Shown here: positions 49,576 through 59,639 of the stretch, in pieces
Position numbering within the stretch: the stretch's first letter is position 1
Layout: each line of letters opens with the position of its first letter
DNA from: Macrostomum hystrix
Taxonomy: Eukaryota > Platyhelminthes > Macrostomidae
DNA: 64,000 nt
NCBI GenBank assembly: GCA_950097015.1
Contig: CATNEN010000001.1
Span: forward strand, 9,295,001-9,359,000
Direction of reading: 5' to 3'
Program-made: the position numbers and the translations under genes
The notes under the pieces: model-generated
What the model was told of the DNA's origin: nothing
What the model saw: only the letters and a program-made list of their open reading frames with translations
Databases searched by the model: none

Positions 49576-51881
49576 ATGCATAGAGCCTCAAAGGGCCTAA
49601 CATTTCTGGTGTCGATGCTTGCAATCAGCAACATCTCGGCTACTTCGGGTGAGTGATGAAAGATTTTAACTTATTGAGAACTTGTTCTGAAAAATATGTA
49701 CAGGTTGATGAGAAATTTGTGCGTGCATTCTAGATTTATGTCAGAGCGTTAGATACGTCTGTCACCAAGGCCCTGCCATCGAGCTGGAGCCCACTGTTAG
49801 CAGTGATGTCATCAATATCAGCTCTGACGCCTCTGTACTCAGCTGTCTCATACTGTGTCGCCTTCGCCAATGCGCTGTGGCTGTTGTCATAGAGACGAAG
49901 AGTCTCTGCCAACTCGTTATCGTCAGGAACTCATCCACGGCGCTAGGACCTCCAGCAAGTCACATTAGAAGAATCGTCGAGTCGGGTAAAGGATCGAATG
50001 TTTGGAAGGTGAAAGACCTGAGTGAACTTCTGAAGTGCCGAGCTTTCAGAGTGGTTCTTTCGTTTAACAGTAAGAAATCACCTCCGAGTCTATTTTTGAA
50101 TCAATTAAGACAGTTATATTAACTAACATATATTACATATTATCTTGCAGATGTTTCTACTGGCATGTCTGGATCAATCCAGTCTGCATTCATCAACTTT
50201 ACTGGCTGTTACCGAATCAGAATCTCTGGTGCCAGTGGCGGAGACAACACTTGGGCCAACACGAGCGGAGGCTTCGGTGCTTTCGCAGCTGCCCTGTTCA
50301 ACCTGACTGCTGGCTCAGTGCTGTCTGTTGTCGTCGGTCAAGGCGGCGGATCAGCTGGTTCAAATTCGAGCGGAGCCGGTGGCGGCGGCGGCAGTTTCGT
50401 GTGGAATTCTGCCGGACAACTGCTGATCGCAGCGGGCGGAGGCGGAGGCGCCTCGCGTACCAACAATGGTGAGCTCGTGATCGCCTACTTCAAGATTTAT
50501 TGCGACAAAGCATTAATAATATTATCTGCAGGAGGGCTGCGTGCCATGGCACACCATTCGGTGGCACTATAGACTCGCAGCCAGCGAAGAAGAAATTCTG
50601 CATATTTTGCTGACTCCTGAGCACACACTCACACAGTTGTGTTCATCTGCCCTGACGTTCTCATCGTCTGACAGTGTTCTGTGCCTTGGAGGTTGGCCCA
50701 CAAGGGGCGTTTATAGAACAATAACCACCAAAGCCTTCTCTCCGCGGCTGCACCCAAAATACAAGCAATGCGGCCTCACCGCGGAATCGCTCATATACCT
50801 TGGTGCGAAAGGCGAACGCATTAACCGATCTGCCACTCGCCCCATTGCGCCAATTTTACTTAATATTGTAATATATAATATAATATTAATAAGGCTAACT
50901 TTAATTAATACTGTGCAGCCTCGTCCCGTTTCAGAGTCTCAAAGTTCAGACCTCCCTATCCGGTTCTCCAGCCGCTAATCCGCACCTCTATGATTGGTTG
51001 AGGCCCCTCGCCCTTTCGCGACTCTGCGTTGCCTTTCCCTACCCACCCTCAGCCCTGAACTTGCCCCCGATCCACATTCGTCACAACCCAGTTCTGCGTG
51101 GCCGGGTCGGCGCCTGATTGGTCAGCCTAGACCCGCAGTCAGCCTCACCCCACCTTTCTCTCTGCCCCGGCGCCCACCCTCCCCCGATTCGTGCCATCCT
51201 CTCATGGGGCGGCGTTTCAATTCTGTTTACGGGATCCTTGTCAATTATTTCCCCTACACACAATAGAGCACACACCTGCATTATTTGTATTGAATGTATC
51301 AAATGTGTGCTAATCAAATTCTCTATAGTTCAACTGAATTTCGAATCGAATCACTTTAGCCATCCCCTGTCACCGGTTTAACAGGTGAGCCCGGCCAAAC
51401 TGGTTCCAATGGGACCGATTCTTCTGGGGGTAACCCTGATTACAGCGGTATTGGTGGCACCAACGGACAACCTGGAGCTAGCTATTGCCATTCATCAGCC
51501 AATCATCAGGCTGGTGGAAGCGGAGCTGGCTGGCTAGGCACGCCCGTGAAGGCAAAGTCGAACTCAGCACAGGGCGACAGAGGCGGTGGACTGACTGAAA
51601 ATTGGGTTGGCGGCGTCGCTGGGAACGGAAGCATTGGCCACGGCGGCTTCGGCGGAGGAGGCGGCGGGGCATCCTCCGGCGCAGGCGGCGCAGGCGGCGG
51701 CTTCAGTGGTGGCGGAGCTGGTTGCGGAAAAAGGCACGCTGGTGGCGGCGGAGGTTCCTTCTGTGGCGGTAGCGGCTGTTTACACGTCAACGAAGGCTTC
51801 CGCGAGGGCAAACACGGTCAGGTGGTACTGCAGCTGATGGCGCCTTTTGTCAATAGCTGTGAGGATGTTGTCACAGATTAA
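49576..51881 (+). CDS. Secreted PAN plus glycine-rich-domain protein, tandem copy C, 407 aa
   Basis: Exons 49576-49648, 49734-50069, 50151-50468, 51385-51881, with phase-1 introns and first exon of 73 nt exactly as in copy A. Signal peptide near GLTFLVSMLAISNISA. PAN-like module: CLILCRLRQCAVAVV...CQLVIV. Glycine-rich domain: GCYRIRISGASGG, LSVVVGQGGG, GSFVWNSAGQLLIAAGGG, GGFGGGGGGASSGAGG, LQLMAPFVNSC. It keeps all cysteine positions of copy A and adds C in exon 4 (YCHSSA; GCGKRHAG). Intron 3 (916 bp) contains a SINE and a GC-rich insertion, which probably arrived after duplication. Confidence 0.85.
50530..50845 (-). mobile_element. SINE family A, near full-length, intron 3 of copy C
   Basis: From GGAGGGCTGCGTGCCATGGC to CGATCTGCCACTCGCCCC, colinear with 31139-31462: GACTCCTGAGCACACACTCA, TTCTCATCGTCTGACAGTGT, GCCTTGGAGGTTGGCCCACA, CCTTCTCTCCGCGGCTGC and an A-box end at GCATTAACCGATCTGCCAC. 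Confidence 0.9.
50920..51260. other. GC-rich, CCAAT-containing insertion in intron 3 of copy C
   Basis: Cytosine-rich, unlike the surrounding AT-rich intron, with two TGATTGG motifs about 125 bp apart (near 50992 and 51114). It could be part of an LTR or element promoter. No frame worth calling. Confidence 0.4.
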
Positions 51882-52299
51882 TCAAAAAAATTACGGCACT
51901 ACAGAACTAGACATTTCAAAGAGCTTTAAAAAATGGTCATTGGCTTTACAATGGATGTATTGTCAACCTCTTAAAACTGTTGCTGCATCGTTCTAAATTA
52001 TTTTTGTTTCCTATTTTTCAAACTAGTCTACTTGTACAGGGAATAATAATCTGTCCTTATTCATCGTAAAGTAATAGGAACTTAATTATGCTCTACTGCA
52101 CTGAACTCTGGACTGATTCACGTAAAAGAGTCTGACGCAACATCTACATGATCTAACATGACTTCATGGCACGTATTGCACTTCTGCTTTCAAACGAATA
52201 AACGCTAAACTAATGCTAAAGTTAAACGCCATTAGCGAAAGTGCAAATTTTGGAAAACAGGGGGTTTTTTATTAGGATCAAATAAGAAGAATAATAATT
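51882..52299. other. 3' flank of copy C, no feature seen
   Basis: AT-rich; a plausible poly(A) signal AATAAA occurs near 52197. Confidence 0.4.
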
Positions 52300-52550
52300 T
52301 CAGGAGAGTTGCGGGCTATGGCACGTTATTTGGTGACACTAGACCCGCAGCCAGCGAGGAGGCAATTCTGCCCATTTCACTGACTCCTGAGCACACACGC
52401 ACACAAATACCGTACGCAGGCATACGCTCACACAGGTGTGTACATCTGCCCTGACTTTCTCATTGTCAGGCAGGTACATTTCGCGGCTGTGTCCCGTATG
52501 AATTAAACAAATGAGGCAAACACGTTAACTGCTCTGCCACCGATCAGTTC
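52300..52550 (-). mobile_element. SINE family A with internal deletion
   Basis: GGTGACACTAGACCCGCAGC, GGCAATTCTGCCCATTTCAC, GTACGCAGGCATACGCTCAC and ATCTGCCCTGACTTTCTCAT, then a jump to CGGCTGTG and an A-box end TTAACTGCTCTGCCACCGAT. Confidence 0.87.
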
Positions 52551-53041
52551 AACCAAGATGTAGAGAATAAATGAAAAAGCGGTCAATGACACGCTGTATA
52601 TTTACTTTTTTCTTTTTTAATCTAGAAGCTAAGCTGTACGGTTCAGTCCATAAAAATACTAGAGATATTCCTCGTATATTTCAGAACCGCATTTGAAGTG
52701 AGGCGTGAAGTGAGACCTTCTTGAAACTGTCAGAAATTGTCAGTGTCTGACAATAGATAACAGCTCTTAGCTAGCTCATATCAATGAGTTGATTGTCTTC
52801 CCGGAGAGGAGTTATAAAGAAGTCCTTCAATTATTCATTAAGATGCAGAAACAAGGACTGTTAGCAAACAGTCAGTCCAATCATGCCAAAGAGGCTAATA
52901 TTGAACTGAAGAGGCTAGCTATTTCATAGCAGCATCGATTTCATTCAATGAACTGCAACGAAGAGAAGAGCATAAATTAAGATACTGTATCGTGGATTTT
53001 CAAATTCGCCCCTGAAATTTCGTTCTAAAAACGTTGAAATT
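52551..53041. other. Upstream region of copy D, no feature seen
   Basis: AT-rich sequence between the SINE and the start codon; it should carry the copy D promoter. Confidence 0.4.
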
Positions 53042-54489
53042 ATGATGGTAATCGTATTTTGCACAACGTTACTGCTACTGAAGCTAACGATTTGTTTAAG
53101 TACAATCGAAGCCGTTGGTAAGTTTTACAGCATTCTTTAAAGAAAGAGTTACTCAAATCTATCAGTTTAAAAATTATTTCAGAGCCCTGCCGCATCCGGT
53201 ACACCAGTCATGCAGGACCAGCCATCGAGCTGCAGCCCACAGTTAGTAGTCACGTCATGAATTTCAGCACGGTCACCACCGTGCCTGGCTGTCTCATTCT
53301 GTGCCGCTTTCACCGATGCGCCGTGGCTGTAGTCACAAGGGCACGCAGTCTGTGTCAGCTCGTCGTGTTGAATGACGCCGCAGCCACTCCGGGACCTCCA
53401 GGAAGTCACGTGAGGCGGATAATCGGCTCGGAAGTCGGAGCGAGCGTCTGGAAGCTGGACAACCTTAGCGAGTTACTGGAGTATTATTCGTTCAACAAGA
53501 CCTGGTTGTTTAGCAGTAAGCGAATGTTCTTGAAGGTAAACCATTTTGTAAACGCAAAAGTGTCTAACACTCCGTTCGACTAAATAAAATCTCTACTGCA
53601 GACACTTCCACCGGCAGGAACGGATCTTTCCAGTACTTGACGATCAGCACGCCTGGCTGTTACCGCATCCAAGTCGCTGGAGCGAAAGGTGGAGACAATT
53701 TAGCCGTAGAAAAGTTTGGCGGCCGTGGTGCTTCGGTAGCTAGCAGCTTCAGGCTAGCAACTGGCACCGAGCTCACCATTGTGGTCGGTCAGGCGGGTGG
53801 GCATGGCATTTCAAACTCCTCCTTAACTGGCGGGGGTGGCGGCGGCGGCGGCGGCGGCGGCAGCTTCGTGTATCGAACTGCCAATAAATCCCTTCTGATG
53901 GCTGCCGCTGGTGGTGGGGGAGCCTCATTTTTTAATAATGGTGAGCCAATTGGTTTTCAGAGTAATAGCAATGCATTCGCTAGAACCGTTAAATGTTTCA
54001 TTTCCACTGCATATGGCAGCTAATCCCGGCGAGGGTGGAGTCAACGGAAGCAATTCAGCTTTTGGCGCCGAAAGCAACAGAGGCTTCGGTGGAGTCAACG
54101 GACAACCCGGAAGCAATGATGCGAGAAATAATGCGGGAGGCTGCGGTGCAGGCTGGCTGGGCAAACCCGTTCGACCAAGGAGCAACACGCAGCAGGGCGA
54201 CAGAGGCGGCAGTCTGGCCGACGGTTGGGTCGGCGGCAGCGCTGGAGATGGCAACACTGGCGACGGTGGCTTCGGAGGGGGCGGCGGCGGAGCTTCAGCT
54301 GGCACTGGCGGAGGCGGCGGCGGCTTCAGCGGAGGTGGCGCCGGAGTTGGACGCCAACACGCTGGAGGCGGCGGCGGCTCATTCTGCGGCGGCAGCACCT
54401 GCACGGCCGCTTCTGGTGGCAACCCAGATGGAGAGCAAGGTCGAGTTTCTCTGCGGCTGCTCGCTCCGTACGCAGTCAGCTGTCCGTGA
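53042..54489 (+). CDS. Secreted PAN plus glycine-rich-domain protein, tandem copy D, 405 aa
   Basis: Exons 53042-53117, 53183-53515, 53602-53940, 54020-54489, with phase-1 introns. It is the most compact copy, all introns 65-86 bp and free of insertions. Signal peptide MMVIVFCTTLLLLKLTICLS. PAN-like module: CLILCRFHRCAVAVV...CQLVVL, SHVRRIIGSEVGASVWKLD. Glycine-rich domain: GCYRIQVAGAKGG, LTIVVGQAGG, an 11-glycine run, GSFVYRTANKSLLMAAAGGG, GGCGAGWLG, GGFGGGGGGASAGTGGGGGG and LRLLAPYAVSC. It probably shows the ancestral gene structure of the cluster. Confidence 0.87.
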
Positions 54490-54744
54490 CGTTAGTCGTG
54501 ACAGTTTTTTTAACGCATTCCTCTTGCAGGAATTGCTTTATTTCTACAAATTGAGAGGACTTAGACAGCACTGACTTGGTGAAAAGTGAAAACTGGACGA
54601 TAAAAATCGTGCAGTCATATCATTGCAGTCATATCATTGCACAACCTGTCGGCATACGATCATTTCATTTATTTTATTCTACAGTACGAGCTAATCTTTT
54701 CCAGTTGTGATTGTTTCATAAGAAATATTGTAATATTTCTAAGA

Positions 54745-54800
54745 AGTAATGGGTGCAGGAAACTCTGCTCATTTCGCTGAATCATGATGAGCACACACAC
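54745..54800 (-). mobile_element. SINE family A fragment
   Basis: GCAGGAAACTCTGCTCATTT and GAGCACACACACACACATG resemble the reference body, minus-oriented; heavily decayed. Confidence 0.45.
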
Positions 54801-54814
54801 ACACATGTAGCTGA

Positions 54815-55075
54815 CACGTACTCGAGATCTCCCGCCGCCCATTCCCGCTAGCCCCTCGCGAAGACAGGCAGGGGGGTCCGGTGATGCTGGCGTCCATAGC
54901 GCAGTCCTTTTCCGCAAGTGTCCTGGAGGTGAAGAGCTTGCTCGCGCGATGGCCCTTGTACGAGGTATCGAACGAGCTGGCAGTTATTCTCAGGCCTGGA
55001 AACATCGCTGAGGTCTGGGATTAGGTCGAGGTGAGCCTGTACTCAGTAAAAGATGGGGAGCCTCAAATGGGGGAC
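54815..55075 (-). mobile_element. LINE 3'-end fragment (I/R1/Jockey-like), minus orientation
   Basis: Minus-strand TTTCCAGGCCTGAGAA, CTGCCAGCTCGTTCG and GCCAGCATCACCGGACCCCC match the plus-oriented fragment at 55400-55975 in order, with substitutions and indels. No intact frame. Confidence 0.75.
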
Positions 55076-55309
55076 TCTGTTACAAGTCCAAGCAGAGCTT
55101 GGAGGAGGGCAGGGTTCAGATCCATCTGCCCTTGTGCTTGGGTGATAACCACTAGTTAATCCGAGAGTTACTCAGGTGGAGACCACAGGCAGAAGGCCAA
55201 AAAGCGATCCAGTCGAAGACTTTCGGGCAGTTCGTTACCAAGGTGATTCACCTTCGGGATACCTTGTTAGATGGGACGGCACACATGGGCTGAATAAGTT
55301 GTACCACAA

Positions 55310-55395
55310 GCCTCTACAACTTCTATCCACGGTGGCGCCCGAAATAAATGTGGCCTCGCCGCCGATTAAGCTCAGGGACGCCGGTGCGTAAATGG
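55310..55395 (-). mobile_element. SINE family A head fragment
   Basis: GGTGGCGCCCGAAATAAATG, TGGCCTCGCCGCCGATT and AAGCTCAGGGACGCCGGTGC correspond to the B-box side of the family A head, minus-oriented. Confidence 0.55.
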
Positions 55396-55399
55396 CCAC

Positions 55400-55975
55400 C
55401 CCGTAAACGAATTGGCCGACAGCCTTGCAAGGGCGATTCGACAGGTTCGCTTTTTGGCCCCCTGTCTGTGGTCTCCACCCCTATCGCCATCGTCTAAATT
55501 TGGATTAACCAGTGGGTGGCCTCGAAGCACAAGGACAGGTGGATCAACACCGCCGATTGTCGGCAGTCTCGCGCTGCTGTTCCTTGTCCCTCCACTGCCC
55601 TTCGCAAAAGCCCTGCTCGGACTAAACCGCAGGGACATCAGGGCAGTCACAATGGCCCTCTCTGGCCACGGCTTTTTCGCCAGGCACCGCTTCCTGCAAG
55701 GCAAAATCCACAGTGAGGAGTGCCCTTTCTGCCTCTCCTACGTTGAGGATGCAGATCATTTTATTTGCGACTGCCCCACCTTCACTCAGGACAGGCTCAC
55801 CTATCTCGGCCCAAACCCAGATCTCTCCGACGTTTTCAGGCCTGAGAACATCTGCCAGCTCATCCGTTACTTTAGGGCCACCGGGCGAGCGACTCTCCAC
55901 CTCCTGGACTCTCCAGAGAAGACCGCGCTGCGGACGCCGGCATCACCGGACCCCCCTGCGCGAGACCGCAGTTGT
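55400..55975 (+). mobile_element. LINE 3'-end fragment: RNase H end and cysteine/histidine tail region
   Basis: Frames begin NELADSLARAIRQV, typical of the end of a LINE-encoded RNase H. They continue, after a frame slip near 55570, with [26 protein letters not shown] and FTQDRLTYLG, the C-x2-C ... H-x4-C region seen at the C-terminus of I, R1 and Jockey-type non-LTR elements. Endonuclease and reverse transcriptase are absent; this is a 5'-truncated dead copy. Confidence 0.8.
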
Positions 55976-56486
55976 CTGTGGTCAAGTATAGCTTTTGCAA
56001 TTCAATCTCAGCGTTTTGTCATTTATTCTCAGCCCCATAGAATTAATCCAGCCAGTTGGCGCCGTTTGGCCCATAGACTATCACTCTGTGCCATTCAATC
56101 TCGGGTTTTGTCATTCAAACTCAGGCTTTAATGTGGATAAGGAATGAACAGATTATTATTCCTCAGCTCGGCTCATGTCACAAAGGACCGAAAAACAGAC
56201 TTGTTAAACATGTTAAACAATCCAGTTCATGCACTATAACATGTAGAACACCTCTAGCATCATAGTGAGGAACATACTGGTTTGAACGGAATTATTAAAC
56301 TCTTGGATCAGAAAAGTGACTCAGAGAAAAGGAATTTGCATAATGCACCGTGGATACAGTGGATAAGTCAAATCGGTGCGTAATTAAATCTTTCACGCTT
56401 TGGGAAAGGATTCAGGCATGCCATACTGACCCTATAGAATCCCTATTTTTTCATTTTTTTTGCAAAAATGAATGCACGCATTGTAG
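55976..56486. other. No gene seen
   Basis: Possible continuation of the LINE 3' UTR into about 56130, then unique AT-rich sequence. Confidence 0.4.
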
Positions 56487-56970
56487 TATAGGTTTTTCCG
56501 GTCAAGTAGCAGACTAGATTACTCAAGTGCAAATAACGCAGTTCAAGTGCGACATATTCAAGTCAAGTGGCAACAAGCCAAATCAAGTTGCAAATTGTCT
56601 ATTCAGAGTTACCAAAAGAGCAAGTCAAGTGCAACATAGTCAATTCAAGAAGCAACTCATTCGTTTCTATGTGCATTTCAAATGAATCCTCGCAATTCTC
56701 GCTCAAATGATTCTATCAGTCGCTGCTTGTCCCCAGCGGGTATTCTGGCTTCTGCGGCAGCCATTTGCTGTTGAGTTGGCTTTGTCGCACTTGGTTTGGC
56801 CTTTTCTCTCTGTCGTCGTCATCGCGCAACAGTGGGGGGTATATAGAGAAGCGCTCTGATTGGCTAATTTGCACTTGAACTGGCGTTTGCACTTGACTTG
56901 GCAGATAAACTGACTTTCATGCACTTGAGATGACTATGTGGCACTTGCTACTTGACCGGAAAAACCTATA
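56487..56970. mobile_element. MITE-like DNA transposon, 484 bp, perfect 24-bp terminal inverted repeats
   Basis: Left 56487-56510 begins TATAGGTTTTTCCGGTCAAG and right 56947-56970 is its exact reverse complement. TA at the very ends fits a TA target duplication. Subterminal CAAGTGCAA/TTGCACTTG motifs recur inside both ends. No transposase frame. A Tc1/mariner-superfamily origin is suggested by TA only. Confidence 0.85.
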
Positions 56971-58080
56971 AAACTATCTCTCTCTATCTATCTATTTGCA
57001 GGGGGGCCCGGGGCACTTGTCGCACAAGCGAGGGAGCGGCACGCCCCCAGACCGGCGAACTAGGCGCTTTTGCGCCCATCGCGCCGCCTCCCCTGAGCAG
57101 GCACCACACACAGCAGCACAGACCAGCCGGGGAGGGCAGGAGGCACCCAGAATAGGCAGCAGTGTCCCCCACCCCAGCCCCACACGCACATAGCAGACCA
57201 AGCCGGGGCGGGGCGGAAGGCTGATAAGAAATCAGTCCTCAGGGGGGGGCCGGGTGATGAGTGTACACTTATCCAATCGCGCTGACGGAAGTCCAGAAAG
57301 CGCGCGGCGGTGTACACCCGCCCTCCAGCCAGAACACAACGCAGAACAGGCACACAGAAAGGTAGGAGCGAAGTGAAATGGTTAGTCATGGAGAAGATCA
57401 TCCTGACATGGTTTGGGCGTTTTGCAACCGCTGACCTGCCCTCATGAGAGATGATCCCTAGAGGCGGGCGACATAGTCGATTAAATATCCGCCTAGCTAC
57501 TCGCGAGATGCCGCGGAGAGAGAGAGGAGATGAAGGGAGAGATGAGGAGGTTCAGTAGATGCAGGGAGTGGTCCTATCGGCCTCAGGCTGGCCAGTCCCA
57601 CTCGTCCCATAGGCCACAGGCATGACCGCCGTGCCTACCCCAAGCAATGCTCTAAACCGGCTGAAAGTCTAAAAAGAGAGGCGTCGGACTATCCGGAATC
57701 GGACAGGACAGGGCTAGACAGCCTACTGTCGTCAGTAGTACGTGCGCAACTGACTCCTAACCTTGGTAGCGGTGGTCGAAACGGCCTAGGCTCTTGTCAC
57801 AGAACTGCGGAACGGCTATCGGCAAAGCGGAATTATGACCTAAACTAGCTCATACAATAAAGTTATGGCCCGCGATCAGTCATTCCTATAGGGGGCTAGA
57901 ACAGATCCAGGGAGAGGGGATTCGACGGCTACTTAATTCACCGCCGCCCCAAACCCGGCCCTAAGATTAATGATCTTGCTTTGCGGCCAGCTGCTAGGTG
58001 GGTCGCGATTATTAACTGCCTAAAATTTGAAAATTTCTGCTGGCTCACATTCCCACTCGATTCCCGTAGCACACTCCACA
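56971..58080. other. GC-rich unclassified block, probably repeat-derived
   Basis: It begins after a short CTAT/CTCT microsatellite with GGGGGGCCCGGGGCACTTGT, is G/C-rich to about 57420, and then mixes GAGAGAGAGG with unique sequence. Short frames on both strands show no recognised domain. It could be an LTR, a LINE 5' region or a satellite remnant. Confidence 0.4.
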
Positions 58081-58159
58081 TCAGAAGCTATTATTTCAAG
58101 CTTTAATTGCACGAAATATGGTGCACCTCCGCCGGTCGCTACTGTCCAAACCTCCCAAC

Positions 58160-58257
58160 AAGCCCCGAAATTAATCATGACTTGAAGGGTGAATCGAACT
58201 AGCGTCCTTTGGAGTGCGAGGCAGCGACGCTAGCCGCTGACCCACTCGCCCCCCTAG
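58160..58257 (-). mobile_element. tRNA-like SINE head, third type
   Basis: Minus-strand GGGCGAGTGGGTCAGCGGCT (A box) and GCTAGTTCGATTCACCCTTC (B box) are about 35 bp apart. The anticodon-arm region CTCGCACTCCAAAGG pairs poorly and no acceptor stem closes, so I prefer a SINE head to a tRNA gene. Confidence 0.6.
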
Positions 58258-58439
58258 TAAAACTATATTCTTGTCTTTTATTTTTAGATAAGTACACAAA
58301 AATTACATGCAATAGTTCTGATCCTGTGTATTGCCGACAGCTTCAAAAGCCGACTTTCGGTTTCTTTATCAATTTAACAAAAGCCCTAGTGGAAATATCC
58401 CTGAAAACCAAAAGAAATGTATAAATCCAAGGCACAGGT

Positions 58440-58560
58440 AGAGTGTACGAGTACACTGTCTGACGATGAGAAAGTCAAGGAAGATGTACACACCTGTGTG
58501 AGTGTGCTCCTGCGTACGGTATAGGTGTGGTGTGTTCAAATGTCAGCGGTATGCCATCAG
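58440..58560 (+). mobile_element. SINE family A body fragment
   Basis: ACACTGTCTGACGATGAGAA, AGTCAAGGAAGATGTACACA, CCTGTGTGAGTGTGCTCCTG and CGTACGGTATAGGTG match the body of the reference copy. Confidence 0.82.
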
Positions 58561-58847
58561 AATTAATAAGACTTTTGTGTGCATCCCAGCGGTTTTTTAC
58601 GGATAGAATTCTTGCAATAACATTTCAGATAAGTTTGACATTCTCCATCGATTTGTGTCTATAATCCCAACTTGAAATATCTATACGCTCTTGTGACTTA
58701 CTGTATTTGTTTATTTTTAAAAGGACCGTAATAAATGAAACAATATTACGCGGATCTCTGTAGACGCTCTACAAGGTCTTTGTAGAAATTGTGTCTCTGT
58801 TACAAATTAACTTTGTTGCGTTAACAACTTGGAGGCGGGCAATTCTC

Positions 58848-59500
58848 TCAAATTAGCAGCATCTCAATCTCTTGCATGGAATAGTAGTAACCGTAGAAGT
58901 AGTTCCACATGATGCCCATAGCGTAAGGTCCATTTATAGCTTCAGAGAAGGTCTTGTAGGGTCCGTTCGGATGCGCATCGAAGCAGTTGCCGAACCACCA
59001 GGCTCCATTGTATTTTATGGCGCAGTTCTCAGGATCTATGTCGTTGTCAGCGTCCAGTGTCGAAAACATTTGTCCATTGCTTCTCGAGCTAAGCGAATCA
59101 CCGACACCAGGACTGGCTGAAAAGCCGGAAACATTGAGCCTGTACTTGTCAGCCTCAGCACCCACGGAGAAACGGAAGTAGTCGGCCCAGCTCTCTGCGT
59201 TGCTCCACAGCTTCATCAGGAACCTCAGCTTCCGGCTACCAGATGATGTAATCTCATGTAGAGCGTTTAGTCCTAATTGTTTTTAGGAACAAGTTAGTTA
59301 TTAAATGACAAGTGAAGCAGCAACAACCGACTTGAAATACTAACGAATTAACATCTTAAAGTTTCGAACTCGCAACCTATCCAATAGTTTTTATCCGGTC
59401 CCTCGCCAAACTCGCTGAGGTATTGCGTCCAGTTGCGGTAGAAACTGACCGAACCGGATACCCTATGCTGCACAGTGATCCAGCATTCATCGTTGGTTGC
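58848..59500 (-). CDS. Fibrinogen-related domain (FReD) protein, C-terminal two exons
   Basis: Exons 59500-59377 and 59272-58848 join as TGGATAG|GACTAAAC in phase. They encode most of a fibrinogen C-terminal globe: [26 protein letters not shown]...KNYWIGLN, FRVG-like [38 protein letters not shown] (calcium-site DxDND and cysteine), [10 protein letters not shown], and [19 protein letters not shown]. These lectin-like domains bind acetylated sugars, often in invertebrate immunity. The usual start of the domain (cysteine and VYCDM-like part) is not found upstream; a Ty3/gypsy fragment lies there. The gene may be 5'-incomplete or disrupted. Confidence 0.85.
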
Positions 59501-59639
59501 CTGAAAGTTTAGAAATTAAATATTGTTTTTAGATTTCGGGCAAATTTCCTTATCATCTAGACTCATCTACACTTACCCAAACCAGTTGACTACCTCGATT
59601 CACATTGCGACATTTCCGGCAGTGGCTAAGGCCCAAGCG

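Noticed and set aside
53925-54422. Proline-rich minus-strand frame opposite copy D
   Set aside because: It is the antisense shadow of glycine codons; the same effect occurs opposite copies A-C.
57000-57400. Short frames on both strands of the GC-rich block
   Set aside because: Their length is expected from GC-rich composition, with no domain or codon pattern.
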